Source of the DNA: Sclerotinia nivalis
Taxonomy: Eukaryota > Ascomycota > Leotiomycetes > Helotiales > Sclerotiniaceae
DNA: 64,000 nucleotides
Assembly: GCA_029531795.1 (NCBI GenBank)
Contig: JAPEIS010000013.1
Coordinates: 1,798,001-1,862,000 of the forward strand
Reading direction: 5' to 3'
The position numbers and the translations under genes are program-made. The notes under the pieces are model-generated. The model was not told the DNA's origin and searched no databases. It saw only the letters and a list, made by a program, of their open reading frames with translations. This document shows, piece by piece, positions 35,591 to 47,800 of the stretch (position 1 is the stretch's first letter; the number at the start of each line of letters is the position of its first letter).

Positions 35591-38450
35591 CTAGTTCTTT
35601 TCTTTGCCTTTGAACTGATTTAGACTCCAACCAAACCACTTGACCATTCTCTTTCCCATTGCTCCAACTACAACACTGGATATTTTGCCTTCCGTGATAT
35701 GAGATCGGTGAAAAACAATGGATCCCATTCTGGCCCACCGAGAATCCTTCTCTGGTTCAAATTTCGCCATGGACCCGCCCGTTCTTTGAGCAAGAAATCC
35801 AACTTCCTGCATTGCCCTGCAGAAACTCTCCCATCTAAGGTCCGTTCTCTCCTTCCTAGAAGTTGCAAGGATTGTAGATATAACCTTGTAAGTATTCTTA
35901 CTCACTAGAATCGCGGATGGTACTGGAGAATGGGTTGTGGAAATTTGCGTTGAGACTTTACGGCCTGACTGCGCGGACGTATTCAAAGATCCCTTATTGT
36001 TGAGAGTGTCCCAAAGAGATCCTGTCTCGGCCAGTCCCGATAAAGTGTTTGGTGCTAATGAAGATTTGGAATTTCTGACAGCTCCTGGCTTTTCAACATT
36101 TGCCAGTCTTGTTTGGCTGTCGCTTTGCTCTTCGGGAGCTGGACTATCTCCCTTCGGTTGTGCTCGGCCAGCGGCCTTCTTCTTGTTCCTCTTCCTCTTG
36201 CTCTTCGTTGACTTAGGTGCTGCTATCTCAGCGTGTTCGGCCTCCTCGATTTGTTTGGCGTGAATGGCATCATTAATCAATTGCCAATCGACATCCAGAC
36301 TGTGGAGATGGTTGGGATCGGTATCGGCCATTAAACGAGATGTAACTTCCCGAATTTCCTCTTCGTTGAGGTCCCACGTCTTGAGATTGAGCACATCCTG
36401 GATCCTCATTGCTTCCCAGAATGCGCTTAAGGCTTTACGCGATGACTTATCAGTTCTTATCCATGCTTCGTTTTCTGGTCCCTCTGGCAGTGGCGTCCGA
36501 ATGGCTATCTTGAGTAGTAGATATTGTTCGTCAGTATTTTTGACGGGAAAGGTCCATCCGGCTGCATTGAAACCTTTGGTCTTTATCCATTGGCGGAAAT
36601 CCATAAATACCGGGTAGTTGGATTTGAGAAATTTCCATCCGGCTCCAGGCATTGCTCGCAATACATCCTCGGTTTCTATTTCATCATGACAGAATCGGTA
36701 CTTGCCAATGTTCTCGAGAATATCAGTCACCATGGCTATCTCTGAGATTTTCTTGTTGAAATTTTCGTCGATATTTTGCTTTACCGATGATGGAGATCTC
36801 GCGATGACGTTGTTAAGATTTCTCAAGAGATTCGAAACCCTAGCATCTTGCCCAACTTTTTGTTTCTTCCATTGGTTGTCTATCGCAACCAAGCACCAAC
36901 TTAAGGGATTATTCACGGTGGTTTGTTCGTATGCTTTCTTATTGAAGAGATTGGCAGCCTTTAATATTTCGACAAAATGCGAGTCGAATTCCCACTGCGT
37001 CTTGATGATTGGAGATCGCCGGTTCCTTGACTCATCAAACCTCTCCATCAGAAAGTCCCGCAATTCTATAACGAAGATCTCGGCCTCCCGAAGCTTTTGC
37101 GAAAATTGCTTCTCTGCTGTGGATGGACTGCTGCCTGATTCCAATCTCTTTGGTAATGCGGCATGCAACCTTGCCAATTGTTGAACATGAGAGTCGAGCG
37201 TATACCACAACAGGTCGGAGCGCATATCTGCGTCAACATCCCTAAGCATCATATCGTCTGGGTCTGGACCAGACGTGCTATCTATACTGATCTGCACGTA
37301 TCTCAAAAAGTATTCTGGGTTCGTTTGCATTTCGTACATATGATCTCTTGTAAGATCCGCCATGGACTTAACGACCGATGCCAGTTCGTGCATATCAAAT
37401 TCTGGGTTTGTTGCATATCGTGCCGTATATGTCGAAGATTCAGTGCCGGATTGTCTGATGCTCAAAGATAGTGAGGTATCTGGCTGTGGTAGCGATTCAG
37501 GTTGGATCAGCAAGCTCTCAACAATTTCTTTGAGGGTATTCATCATTAAGGCTTGGCCTTCCAATACGAGGATCGCTCGGGGGTAACCAATGATTTTGGC
37601 CGCTAGAGATTCCAAGTGGTTAGCAAGCATAACAAAGGCTGATATTGATATTACTTACAGTGAGCTAGACTTGGTTTGAACGGTGTGAACTCTCCATAAT
37701 TCTCTCCATCCATAAGAAGCCAACTCATGTGATAACCATCAAAGTTAAAATATCCCACATCGAAGAAGTAATCCGATTGTTTTTTGTCCCAGGCGATCCA
37801 GTGCGCCGGGCTGTATTGTACTCTTCCCTTAAGCATTGCAAGTAATGCGTTCGGATCTCTCATCAAATTCTCGATGTTGAGGCATGGATTCAGCAAGACC
37901 TCTCTGTACTCGTTGAATACTTCGAAATCTTCTTGGGTGTTAAATCCTTGTGTAACATACTGTGCAAATAGTTCAACCAAGAGGCAACGCTCAAGAAGAT
38001 CATACACAAACATGGATGGAAAGTTAGATTGCAAGAATGACTTGCGCTTTTTTGTGGACATTTCCCTCCATTGCTTTTCAATGAAGCTTCCATGAGCAGT
38101 AACCTTATCAACTAGGAATAGATAATCTGCATTTGCTGATTCTTTGTACATGTCAATTTTCTTCCGAGCATCTTCATCACTCATTGGTAGGTTTTCCTCG
38201 AAAATAGCTAGGTAATCATTTGGTTTGTCTTCTGGCATGCCTTGTGGGATGAACTGTCGGATGCATCCATCACATTGGCAATCAAGATCCTCCATGGAGA
38301 AGCTAGGTGTGCTTGCAGTCAGGTCAATGATGTGGTCGAAGCTGAATAATGAGAGGATTGAGGCTAGTTTATGAGTTAGCTGTGGGTCTAACTGAGATAT
38401 GAATTTAAGAAGAAATTCTTACAGATTGATGGTTCCTGAGATGAAGACAT
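35591..38450 (-). CDS. Large uncharacterised fungal protein with possible HicA-like C-terminal domain (914 aa, 3 exons)
   Basis: Exons are 38450-38423, 38363-37659 and 37602-35591. The 56-nt second intron (GTAAGT, TGCTAAC, CTCTAG) also reads open and contains an ATG, so a naive model would wrongly split the gene in two. The N-terminal third is helical, with a CQCDGC cysteine cluster near residue 35. A Lys/Arg-rich linker (KSKRKRNKKKAAGR) lies near 700, perhaps nuclear targeting. The last 80 residues (LRWESFCRAMQEVGF ... SIVFHRSH ... KRMVKWFGW) recall the short alpha-beta-beta-beta-alpha HicA/YcfA RNA-binding fold. From memory, proteins with this FHR-PH...RFGW-like end are common in leotiomycetes and are sometimes named 'ipa protein'. 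No function is known to me. The HicA link is only a pattern impression; the catalytic histidine of HicA toxins may not be conserved. Confidence 0.8.
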
Positions 38451-41371
38451 CTTGATTACTCTGCCACTTGCTGGAAACAGATTTAATGCCAAAATAGTGT
38501 TGATTGAAAGGTGCCAAGTGGAATGAAACACTTATACTTTGGCAATCAAAGTGTAAAATTGAAGAGTCTGTGAAAGTATCCAAAAGTGTTCTTCAAGATG
38601 GTTGTTGGAACAAATAAACCCAAAGAGTTACTTTCCCTCGAGGGATGGATAAAGTTTCAGATTCGGCTGTGCTACAACTGATATCTAGATGGTGAATTAA
38701 TAATGAAGATAATATCTCTATAGTAGTGACTAGGTGGATCTCTATGGTTCGAGCTTGTTGTATTAATATTGATCTTTATCACCTCGGAAATTAGTCTAAC
38801 AACATCTGGATCCACTTATTAGTATAGGATGGTTAACGATTGGATAGGATATATATAATTCAAAAACTCTTCACATGAAAAAGAGCATTCCCTTTATGAT
38901 TGGCTACTCAGTGGTTGAATTGCACTTTTTCCTTGTTAGAATTTACTCTGCCCTCTCTCCTCTTCTATCTTATCTAGTTTTGGCTTCGAGCTTTCGGTGT
39001 TCAGGTCAGATGAACTACCTACTGAGTCTCTCCAAATTCAGTATATTTCACTATATTTCCCCAGACTCACCAGATCTCTCCAGATCTTTCGGAGTGGGGA
39101 GTAGTGATATTGAGGACAGGGAGGACCTTTTTCTCCTTGTGGAAGAAATTCTCAAAGATGATTGGTGAACTTTCACTGTTTACTATCTTGCTAGTGTGCT
39201 CTAGTCTCCCGAAGGCTCTCTTATCTTAAGATTATCTGTATACCTTATATTCAAGTGAAATACAAAAGGAAATTCATGTTTAACAATTGTTAAACTCAAT
39301 GGATAACTTCAATTTTCGTTGAATATATTGAACATATTCAATACAACAAATCTTTCATTACTCCCCTACCCCTAAGAATCTCAGATTTGTATTTATCTCC
39401 ATATGCTAGTTGTCAACTGTCTCTCTGATGTCTTTCAATTTCCTAATTCCATAGGAGATTGGTGTCTGTCCAGCTTTTTTTTCTCATCAGGATCGGGTTC
39501 GGGGATCGGGAGGTAGTGAATGAATAGTCTTCCATCTTATTTCTGCATGTAACATTTTTGACTTTCAATTACACATCTTAGGTTCTTTTTGGTTCAAAGG
39601 ATTTGGTGAATGCGATGATGAACTTCACTGCTGATTGAGGAATGATGAAAAAGGTAATTCATTGATATAAGAACAACACTGTAAGAGTTTAAAATTGGGA
39701 AAGAAATGCAGGGTTGAGAGATAATTGACAATGACTGTGGGGGATCTCATTATGAATAAGGTCAAATAACAAAGAAAGACCTCACCAAAGATAATAGCAT
39801 ACATCAATGCCAAAGTATAGCCCATCAATCCCTCCTCATCTTCTAGCCCCTGAATACTAGACTTTTAATCCCAAATCTACAATATCACAGTCTACTATCC
39901 ATATCCAAGATCACCCTAAAGTAATGAACTCTGAAGGTGCAAAGTACAACTGCAACATATATATCTTTCCATGCCTACCTAAACAGAAAATCCAAACAAT
40001 ATTTCTTTAGTTTTAGAAACTTCTTGAGTGCAGGCTATTGGGAAACAGAGGATGATCTTTTTGTTAAAACCCTCCGGTATGTATAATGTACCATTTCTCT
40101 TCAAGAAGTTTTATCTTATGTGGTGATGGTGTTTCTAGTTCCTGGGTGGTAATCTTATTCTGGATAGATAGTCTTCTTTAACTCATGCGCGACTTTTGAC
40201 TTTTGTAGTACTGCATGTTAAATTAATACTTATTTTTCATTTTCTTCATTTAATAGAGGGGAAGTGAAAGACCTTGGAAAATAAATATTGAGGGTATACA
40301 GAGGAGCTTGGATGCTATATATGTTTAATTAGATCTCAATTTTTTTTGGCTTGAGGTTTGAGATATATCTTATAGAAAAATGATCTATGAAATCTTGTAC
40401 AGATATGTAAAAGGACGAAAGAATAAATGTCTTAATATATATATAACTCGATTTGTGATCTTTCAAGTCAGATATTCATAAATCCCTAAAGTTCTTTCGA
40501 TTCATGAAGGATGTAAGAGAGATCGAATTAAGCCTCTGATTTCCCAGCAAACCTTATGGTTGCAGTGGTATATTATCGATATATCTTCGTTATCTTTTTT
40601 ATTCTATTCAACTTTCATATCCATACTATTATATAAAAACTAATTTAACTTTTAATTCTTAAAAAGTATCAATACCGGCTTTACTCACCATAATCGCTTT
40701 CTCTTTTGTATTCATTAGCCTTTACGTACTTTGTACATTATCTCTACAATATATCCAAGTATACTATCATTTTGTATATACCTTTACTGTTTATATCCTC
40801 TACTTCAAATTTCTGATATATATTATATAATCCTGTAATTTCTTTTGGCACTTTTTTTTTATGTTCTATTGTCTATTAGTGGACTTCTTAAAAGGTTTTT
40901 GTAATTTGGAAGAATTAAATGATAATTAATAGGTTTGGAGATTGTCTGTTATTGTGTATTGCTTTTCATATATCAGGAATGGGCGATTTTGTAAAAAATT
41001 AAGCGGTTTGATGAATTCGTCGATTCGTGGATTTGCGGACGGCGAATATAAATAGTGAGCATCGTGTTGCTGTTATGTTTTGTGATTGCGCAGAGTGGCG
41101 TGGAAAATGTACATATTTTATACTATACGTTTTACTTCAGTAGTTTTTTTAAGGGTCTTGCAAGAGAGGTAGTACTAAGTATGGATACCCACGATACTGG
41201 AAGTTCGATTCCGCAGCCGGGTTGGTGGTCGTTGATTATTTATCCGGAGAATAGAGGATCATCAAATCCGTGATATTTTAACCAATGCGCCTCCGTGATC
41301 CAATAGCAAGTGATTGACAGGAAAGCTATGTCCGGCTCCGTTATATGAAGCAACGAGAGGAGGTTAACATC
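38451..41371. other. AT-rich gene-poor DNA
   Basis: Begins with the promoter of the large minus-strand gene. From about 39900 to 41030 the DNA is strongly AT-rich with many TA steps. The frames 38875-39168 (plus) and 41055-41273 (plus) have no family resemblance. A possible short two-exon membrane peptide on the minus strand near 39585-39850 is discussed under rejected items. Confidence 0.6.
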
Positions 41372-41536
41372 TGTCGGGATATTCATCACGTGAATTCACT
41401 AGCGTTGACGCTAGTGCCTCGATCGAGCTTTATATAGTTCGACGTTTCCATAGTTCTAGTTCTTTAGGCAAATCAATACAAGTAATACGAAACTAGTGTT
41501 GAAGCTTCACCCTCCCCATATACGTGCCTACCGACA
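41372..41536 (+). mobile_element. Solo LTR of a retrotransposon (165 bp) with 5-bp target-site duplication
   Basis: Begins TGTCGG and ends CCGACA, a 6-bp terminal inverted repeat with the canonical TG...CA ends. It is flanked by the exact direct repeat ACATC (41367-41371 and 41537-41541), the 5-bp duplication that LTR-retrotransposon integrases make. Inside are a TCACGTGA palindrome (41386-41393), a 9-bp perfect hairpin (CACTAGCGT-TG-ACGCTAGTG, 41397-41416) and a TATATA box (41431-41436). No internal region or second LTR is present, so it is a solo LTR left by recombination. A Copia-type origin is likely but not proven. The intact duplication and ends suggest a fairly recent insertion. Confidence 0.85.
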
Positions 41537-42847
41537 ACATCTATATCTGTATCCAATCCATCGTATTGGGATGTAATTTGACGACGGGAAAATAAGATTA
41601 GCTCATTCATCGCATAGGCGTGGCTAAGCGAAGAGATTGGGGTTTCATTACCCTTAGTGTGTCACCAGCGAGTCAATATTGCTCCTACATAGTCTTTTTC
41701 GATATTTCATGGCATCTTGGCCCAATGACTAAGTTCCAGCCTTGCTCGTTGCGAAAAAATCGTCAATGTCATGCATAGGACAGTTGTGTGATATATATTC
41801 AGCGTCCCATCCGTGGTATTTGAACAACCATGATGCAAAATTTCAACAGCAGCAAGTTCATTCTCTGCAAAGCAAATCGATGTTTTATCAAAAGATGAAA
41901 TAACGATGAGGTTACCATGTGTAGTACTCTTCTTGAAGCCGAAACGAGTCTTTCCATTGCGGAATATGTGCAGAGATCAAAATCCAAAATATTCTCAGCA
42001 TATAAGAATAGATTGGGATATACAATGGAGTCCCGCAATCGGGATATTTTGACTCGCACTTCAATTTCCCATTTCCCATTTCCCATCCTTCCCTAACCTT
42101 TCCCCTCTGTTGATTTTCTCCCAGAAATTTCCCTCATCCACGGATCAAAACCTATCTGCGTAATTCGTAGATGATTCTTTTTCTCCCCTTTTCTTCTTTT
42201 CTCCTTTTCCCATTTTCCCCAACTTTTCAATTTCCATTTTCCATTTTCGGTAATTCCATTTTCAACAATCGATTTCCTGGATTTTGTTATTTTGATCCCC
42301 ATCCTCCTCCTAAACCCAAAAACCCAAAACCCTTCCTCATTAGATGATAAAACCGGGAAATGGATGGATTTCTTAGAAGTTAAGAGTGCGACGGCAGTCC
42401 GACATGCATCTTAAAGATTTCGATGTGCATCTTATGTATCGTTCTACATTTAACAAAGGAGTATTTCAGAAATAAAAGGAAAATTGCGATAATCGAAGGT
42501 ACTGTATTTTAAGTATTAAAATGATTATGATGTGGAGAAAAGTGAATTAAGTAGCTATTTGTTCCATCATCTGTCTACAAACAAATTGTAGTAATCTTCT
42601 AGTAAGTTTCTAGCAATATGAGCAATATTATGAGCAACATCATGTTTAAGTGAAGCAAACGTAGCAAAAATCCACAGGCACGTGTCCACCAGCCGGTGAA
42701 TCATATGATCAAGTAATTCTTCATCAAAATTTCCCGCATTCATCCTCCTCATCTTATCCCATCTCCCCTTCATTCGCCATAACTTCCGATTCCATTATTG
42801 CATCCACCTTCCCTATACCTTCATTGAGATATAATCACCAACCAGCA
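41537..42847. other. Spacer between solo LTR and hydrophobin-like gene
   Basis: No supported gene. 42061-42260 is a CCCATTTTCC-like pyrimidine-rich stretch that gives a low-complexity lysine-rich frame on the minus strand. The end is the 3' flank of the hydrophobin-like gene. Confidence 0.6.
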
Positions 42848-43558
42848 TTACTCTGCACTATGACACCACATGGCCAAACTAACGAGAGGTAAAACCATCT
42901 ATCACACATAAACATTAGCATCATCTCATATTCCCATCTTATCTTATTCTCCTCATAACACTCAATCAAATCATCTCTCCAATCCAAAATCAAAGCTCAA
43001 GAATAAAACATACCAAATCCGTAACCTGACAACAAAGTCTATGTTCCACCACCGGACAATATCCACCATCATCCAAATCCTTGCCTATTCCCAAATAATT
43101 ATTAGCACACATTCAGTCATCTTCCTCTTCCCTTCCTCACTCTCTCCCTTCACTTAAACCCCATCTGCCTTCCTCCCTCTCTCCATACCCCATGTCGTCC
43201 AAATCACAAAAAACTCAAAAAAAAACCAAGAAAAAAAAAACTCACAACCTAACCCATTAACACTATCCGCATTCAACCTCAAATCAAACAACTCCGCCGC
43301 CCACAGCACAACCGGCTGATCACCATCAACCATCCCCTCACAACAAAGTAGTTCTCCCTGATTAACATCTAGACATTCCTGGGAATGGATTGTCGTCATA
43401 AGAGCTTGAGGGGGAGGAGAATTAAGCGTTGAGGCTGTGATTGTCGTGTTGATGATACTGTCGAGTATTGGGATGAGAGGGGGTGTGGGTGTTGCGAGGG
43501 TGAGGGAGAGACGGTAGAGGAGGAGGAGGAAGGAGAGGAAGATGAAGGTTGGTTGCAT
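42848..43558 (-). CDS. Hydrophobin-like small secreted cysteine-rich protein (144 aa, 3 exons)
   Basis: Reconstructed by splicing. Exons are 43558-43246, 43084-43014 and 42898-42848; introns are 161 and 115 nt with GCTAAT branch sites, and total frame is exact. MQPTFIFLSFLLLLYRLSLTL is a clear signal peptide. Eight cysteines follow as C-x9-CC-x31-C-x8-C-x7-CC-x16-C, the order of hydrophobins: CLDV...LLCCEG...GLGC...GGYC...RLCCQV...WCHS. The long CC-x31-C gap is class I-like, whereas C-x9-CC is closer to class II. C4 is formed by the codon split over intron 1, and C8 lies in the 17-codon last exon. Hydrophobins self-assemble on spores and hyphae and lower surface tension. No strict long frame shows this gene, so it is easy to miss. 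An alternative is an unrelated secreted cysteine-rich effector. Confidence 0.75.
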
Positions 43559-44253
43559 GGTTGTGGGTGGTGAGTGATAGCGCTTGGAGGGTGTTGTGGT
43601 GTTGGGTGTTGTGGAATGCGGAAATGATTTGCTACAAGCAAGTATTGAAGTAGTGAGTATTGAATGAAATTTGTAAGGTCCAGCTCCGACAAACAAGCAA
43701 GTAAGCAAACAAGCTCGCAAACAAGTAATAAAAGACACAAACTCAGCAACAAGCAAAAGAAGATATTCACAGATTGCTCTTCGTACTGTGTTAATATCGT
43801 GTCGTGATGTAATATCTTGGAAACCCCCCCAAAAAAAAAAGAAAAGAAAAAGAATCAACCACGAAAAATTCGTGTTTAAATACTATCCTATAATATACTA
43901 TATTCCGCATGCATGTAACCAGATGGCAGCTACTTATCTAGGTAGATAGTCCTTACTGTATATGGAATTATGAAATATGGAAGTGCAAAGTATACGGACG
44001 GAATAATTGTGTATTTCCTACCGAGTGTATAAGGAAAGAATGACTCTCTCCCCCCTCTCTCTCCCTCTTTCTCTCTCTTTCTCTCCCATCCCATTCATCC
44101 CACTCCACTCTACCCAAATTCCAACCAAAAAAGTAACACACACCCAAATATCCAAATATCCAAATCACAAAGAAAGAAAGAACCCAACAACCCATATACA
44201 CATAAACCTTTCCTACCCAAAAAGAAGAAAGGAAAAGTAAAACAATCAACAAA

Positions 44254-44289
44254 CTACCCACCTATCTACCCACCTATCTACCCACCTAC
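44254..44289 (+). repeat. 12-bp tandem repeat, three copies
   Basis: CTACCCACCTAT twice exactly, then CTACCCACCTAC. Confidence 0.95.
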
Positions 44290-44613
44290 CTCCTACCTAC
44301 CGATCAAGAAACATATGAGATTTTCAACCTCAGATTCCCGACGTATGTATGCATATATGATAGATTGACAGATTGATTCACGATATATTATCCAAGGGGA
44401 ATAAATAATAATTTTATTCAAATTCAGATGCAGATATAAAACGTTACAAAATTTCATCTTCAACATTCTACAAATATAAATCTTTGTTTATCTTCACATC
44501 GATTCAAAATTCATCTTATATCAATTCATTTATCTTATCTCATCTCATCTCAATCTACTCATCGCTTAATTAACTCCATCATTATCCAACAAGTGACGCC
44601 AATTTTTTAATTA

Positions 44614-44634
44614 CAAGCAAGCAAGCAAGCAAGC
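44614..44634 (+). repeat. CAAG microsatellite
   Basis: Five tandem copies of CAAG followed by a C. Confidence 0.95.
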
Positions 44635-44824
44635 CTATTATCAATGATCTATCAATCAAGAAAGACAAAGCCTAACCTTACCTACCAAATAAATGCACAA
44701 ATGCAATTTTTTCCATGCTCGCTGAGAAATAAGATCTATGATTCACGGCCCCTCCTCTGTTGGATCCTTAATTTATTCCCTTCTCTACCCCTTTTACGCA
44801 ATCAGTTCATCAAATTTCAAGCCT

Positions 44825-47800
44825 TCAACTCTTCAAAATCAATTCCTCCAACTTTCCCCTCTCCCCACTCTCCTTCACCATCCCCCTAAAAACCCCCTCC
44901 TTCAACCCCAACAATTCCTTCGGCGTTCCAAATTCCACAACCTTCCCTTCTCCCAACACCAAAATCTTATCAAAATCCGCAATTGTAGAGAGTCTATGTG
45001 CGATAACAATCAACGTACTATCCGTAAATTCTTGTCTGATTGACCTCTGAATAAGTGCATCAGTTTCCATATCCACGGCACTCGTCGCTTCATCTAGAAC
45101 CATGATCTTAGGATGTGAAACGATAGCGCGGGCGAGACAGAGGAGTTGTCGTTGACCTTGAGAGAGATTGAGTCCGCCTTCTGTGATGGGGGATTGTAGG
45201 GATGTGAAGAGATTTTTATTCTTTTGGGTTTGGAGGGAGGGAGTTGAGGTTCCTGATGTTGATGGTGTATTTTGAGATGTTGGTGGAATTAATTGTACGC
45301 GTTCTAGAGCATCGCGGAGTTCGGAGTCTGAGTGTTCATCAAATGCATCGAGATTAGATCTAACGGTACCGGAAAAGAGAACGGGATCTTGTGGAATGAT
45401 GGCTAAACGAGAACGTAGAGAATGTAGGTTGATTGTAGAAATGTCGAGACCGTCGATGTGAATTGTTCCTTCCCGGGCTTCGAGAAATCGGAAGAGTGCA
45501 AGGGTTAATGAAGATTTACCAGCTCCGGTACGTCCAACTACTCCGATTCTTTCACTACGTTCAACTCGGAAAGTGAGACCTTTGAGAACAGGTGGTAGAT
45601 CATCTGCATATGAAACAACAAGATCATTAACTTCAAGACGACCTTCAGTAGGCCATGCTGCTGGTGGATCTGGTCCTTCTAGAGATTCAGTCTTTAAATT
45701 TGAGTATTCAACAATACGTTCTGCTGCCTATAAAATTAGGAGGTTAGTAATTGCCAAGAGAAAAATAGGTTCTGAGAAGATGAAGAACTGAGTTGTATGG
45801 AAGAGAGGAGTTTGCAGAAGGTGAAAATATAAAGTTGACCATTGAGAAAAGAGATGTAAGACTTATCAAACTTACATTCATGTTAAGCTCCAAATTGGTA
45901 TAATGACGAATCGTCCACATGACCGTTTGTCCATAGGTAAGTGCAAAGGATAATGCGAAACCTGCAAGTCCTGCATTAATCGTAGGAATAAGAATGATAA
46001 CAACAGCGACAATTGTAGCGAAGAATCCTCCGATGAAAGACATACGCCATCCCATCCAGCGATTAAAAGCCCAAAGATGCCAGAATGTAGTAGAATGATC
46101 ATCAATCTTAGCCCACATGTTTCTGATGTAAATATCAGTCTTATCAAAAGCTCGAATCGTACCAACGCCAGTAAGAGCAGAACCAAATTGTTCAAAGATT
46201 GGTGATTTAGCAATTGATTCAAGTCTTTTAACTTCTCTTGCACCAGATAGATAGAGAAGTGCAACGTAAACACATAGTGCTAGAAGAATTGTAGACATGA
46301 GAAGAACCCATGGAGAGATGAAGATACTGATTATCATTAGTTTTGAGGTTAAAGAATAGAATCTGATCAACATACCCTGTGCCAATAATGCCAATCAATT
46401 GAAATAGGTTATTTGCTCCAAATGCAAAATCATTGGCTAATCTCCCGTCAACTACATTGAAATCCGCAGTAAATCTATTTAAGATTCTACCGAGTGGCAC
46501 TGTGTCCATCCATCTTAAGGGTGTTCTTAAGACGGTGAAGCAAAGTTTCTCGAAAAGAACCTTGGATGCACGAATGGATCCAGTGTAGATGTAAAAATAT
46601 CGAAGGGTTCCCACAATCGCAGAAATTGCCGAAAGACCAACATATACAGTCAGATAAAATGAAGTATCATGCTTGATAGTTTCAGTTTGGAAAGAAGAAT
46701 TCTGAGTATTTCCATAGGATGGTAAGTGATTAGCTTGAATTGTGAACATGGAGTTAGTAATGCTAGATTCCTGGTAGCTTTCTGTCCAAAGTTTCAACCA
46801 CCAAGAACGACCTAAAGAAATATTAGTAACTGTTCAAAGTAGACGACAATGATTATTGCTATCTTACCGGTGACTAAAAATTGTTGCCCGAGAAATGCAA
46901 TCAAGACAAGTATCCAGAAAGACCATCCACCAGAGGCGTTAAGATAATGGCCGTAGACCTTGACTTTAACACTGCCACGCTCTCTTGTCTCTTCTTGAAC
47001 GAATTTCTTTGGATCATCCTTTCGTGATACAACCTTCGCCAATGTATTTCCATCAGTGTTTTCATCATCAGAAGACTCAGATGGGTTAACAACAGTAGAT
47101 GATCCCGATACCGTATTGGGAGACTCATCCTCAGCAATCTGTTCCGGTGTTTCTTCGTGACTAATAATACGTTCGAGTGTACCTGCTTCTTCAAGATCCG
47201 AAAGAAGACCTGCACTTTCTACAGTTCCATCACCGAGCTCAACAACATATTTAGCCTTAGCTTTGCAAAGAGCAACGTGATGAGTAACGAGGATACGAGT
47301 CCTTCCGGCACCAAGTTCACCAGTAAGACCTTTTTCGTAAATGAATCGACCAACATGAGCATCGACGGCGCTGAAAATGTCGTCTAGAACCAATATACCA
47401 GCACGAGAGTAAAGAGCTCGAGCAAATGTAACTCTCCATCTTTGTCCACCACTCAAATTGATACCGTTTGCCCCAATTTCAGTATTTTCGCCATCTCCAA
47501 GCATTTCCAAATCTTTACGAAGGGCGCAGTATTCAATAACCTTCTGATAACGATCCTCGTCTAATGGTAATCCGAAAAGAATATTGTCCTTAATGCTAGC
47601 ATTTTCAATCCAGGGAATTTGAGCAACGAAAGCGATTGAGGATGGAATGATCCAGTTGTCTTTGTTGGCAAGATGATCGTGTCGTTCTTCGGCTTTTGGG
47701 CCTCGAGGAACATGGACTTTACCAGCAAGAATATCAACCTCTCCAAGTATTGAAGCCAGCATTAAACTTTTTCCAGTACCGGTTTTACCACTGATGACAC

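Larger units (their letters stand above)
43559..44824. other. Spacer between hydrophobin-like gene and ABCC transporter
   Basis: Promoter side of the hydrophobin-like gene and 3' flank of the transporter. It contains a CT-rich run (about 44045-44110), a 12-bp tandem repeat (44254-44289) and a CAAG repeat (44614-44634). No supported gene. Confidence 0.65.

Noticed and set aside
37471..37630. Start of a separate gene at the ATG near 37630
   Set aside because: That ATG lies in an intron with proper donor, branch site and acceptor; the reading continues from the upstream exon.
39585..39850. Possible small membrane peptide on the minus strand (MGYTLALMYAIIF spliced to AVKFIIAFTKSFEP)
   Set aside because: Donor, acceptor and stop exist, but the product would be only about 30 residues, no upstream exon or start context could be found, and the region is AT-rich.
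45744..45875. Continuation of the ABCC transmembrane frame to 45744
   Set aside because: This is read-through of the intron between the exons ending at 45876 and starting at 45727; splicing restores [12 protein letters not shown].
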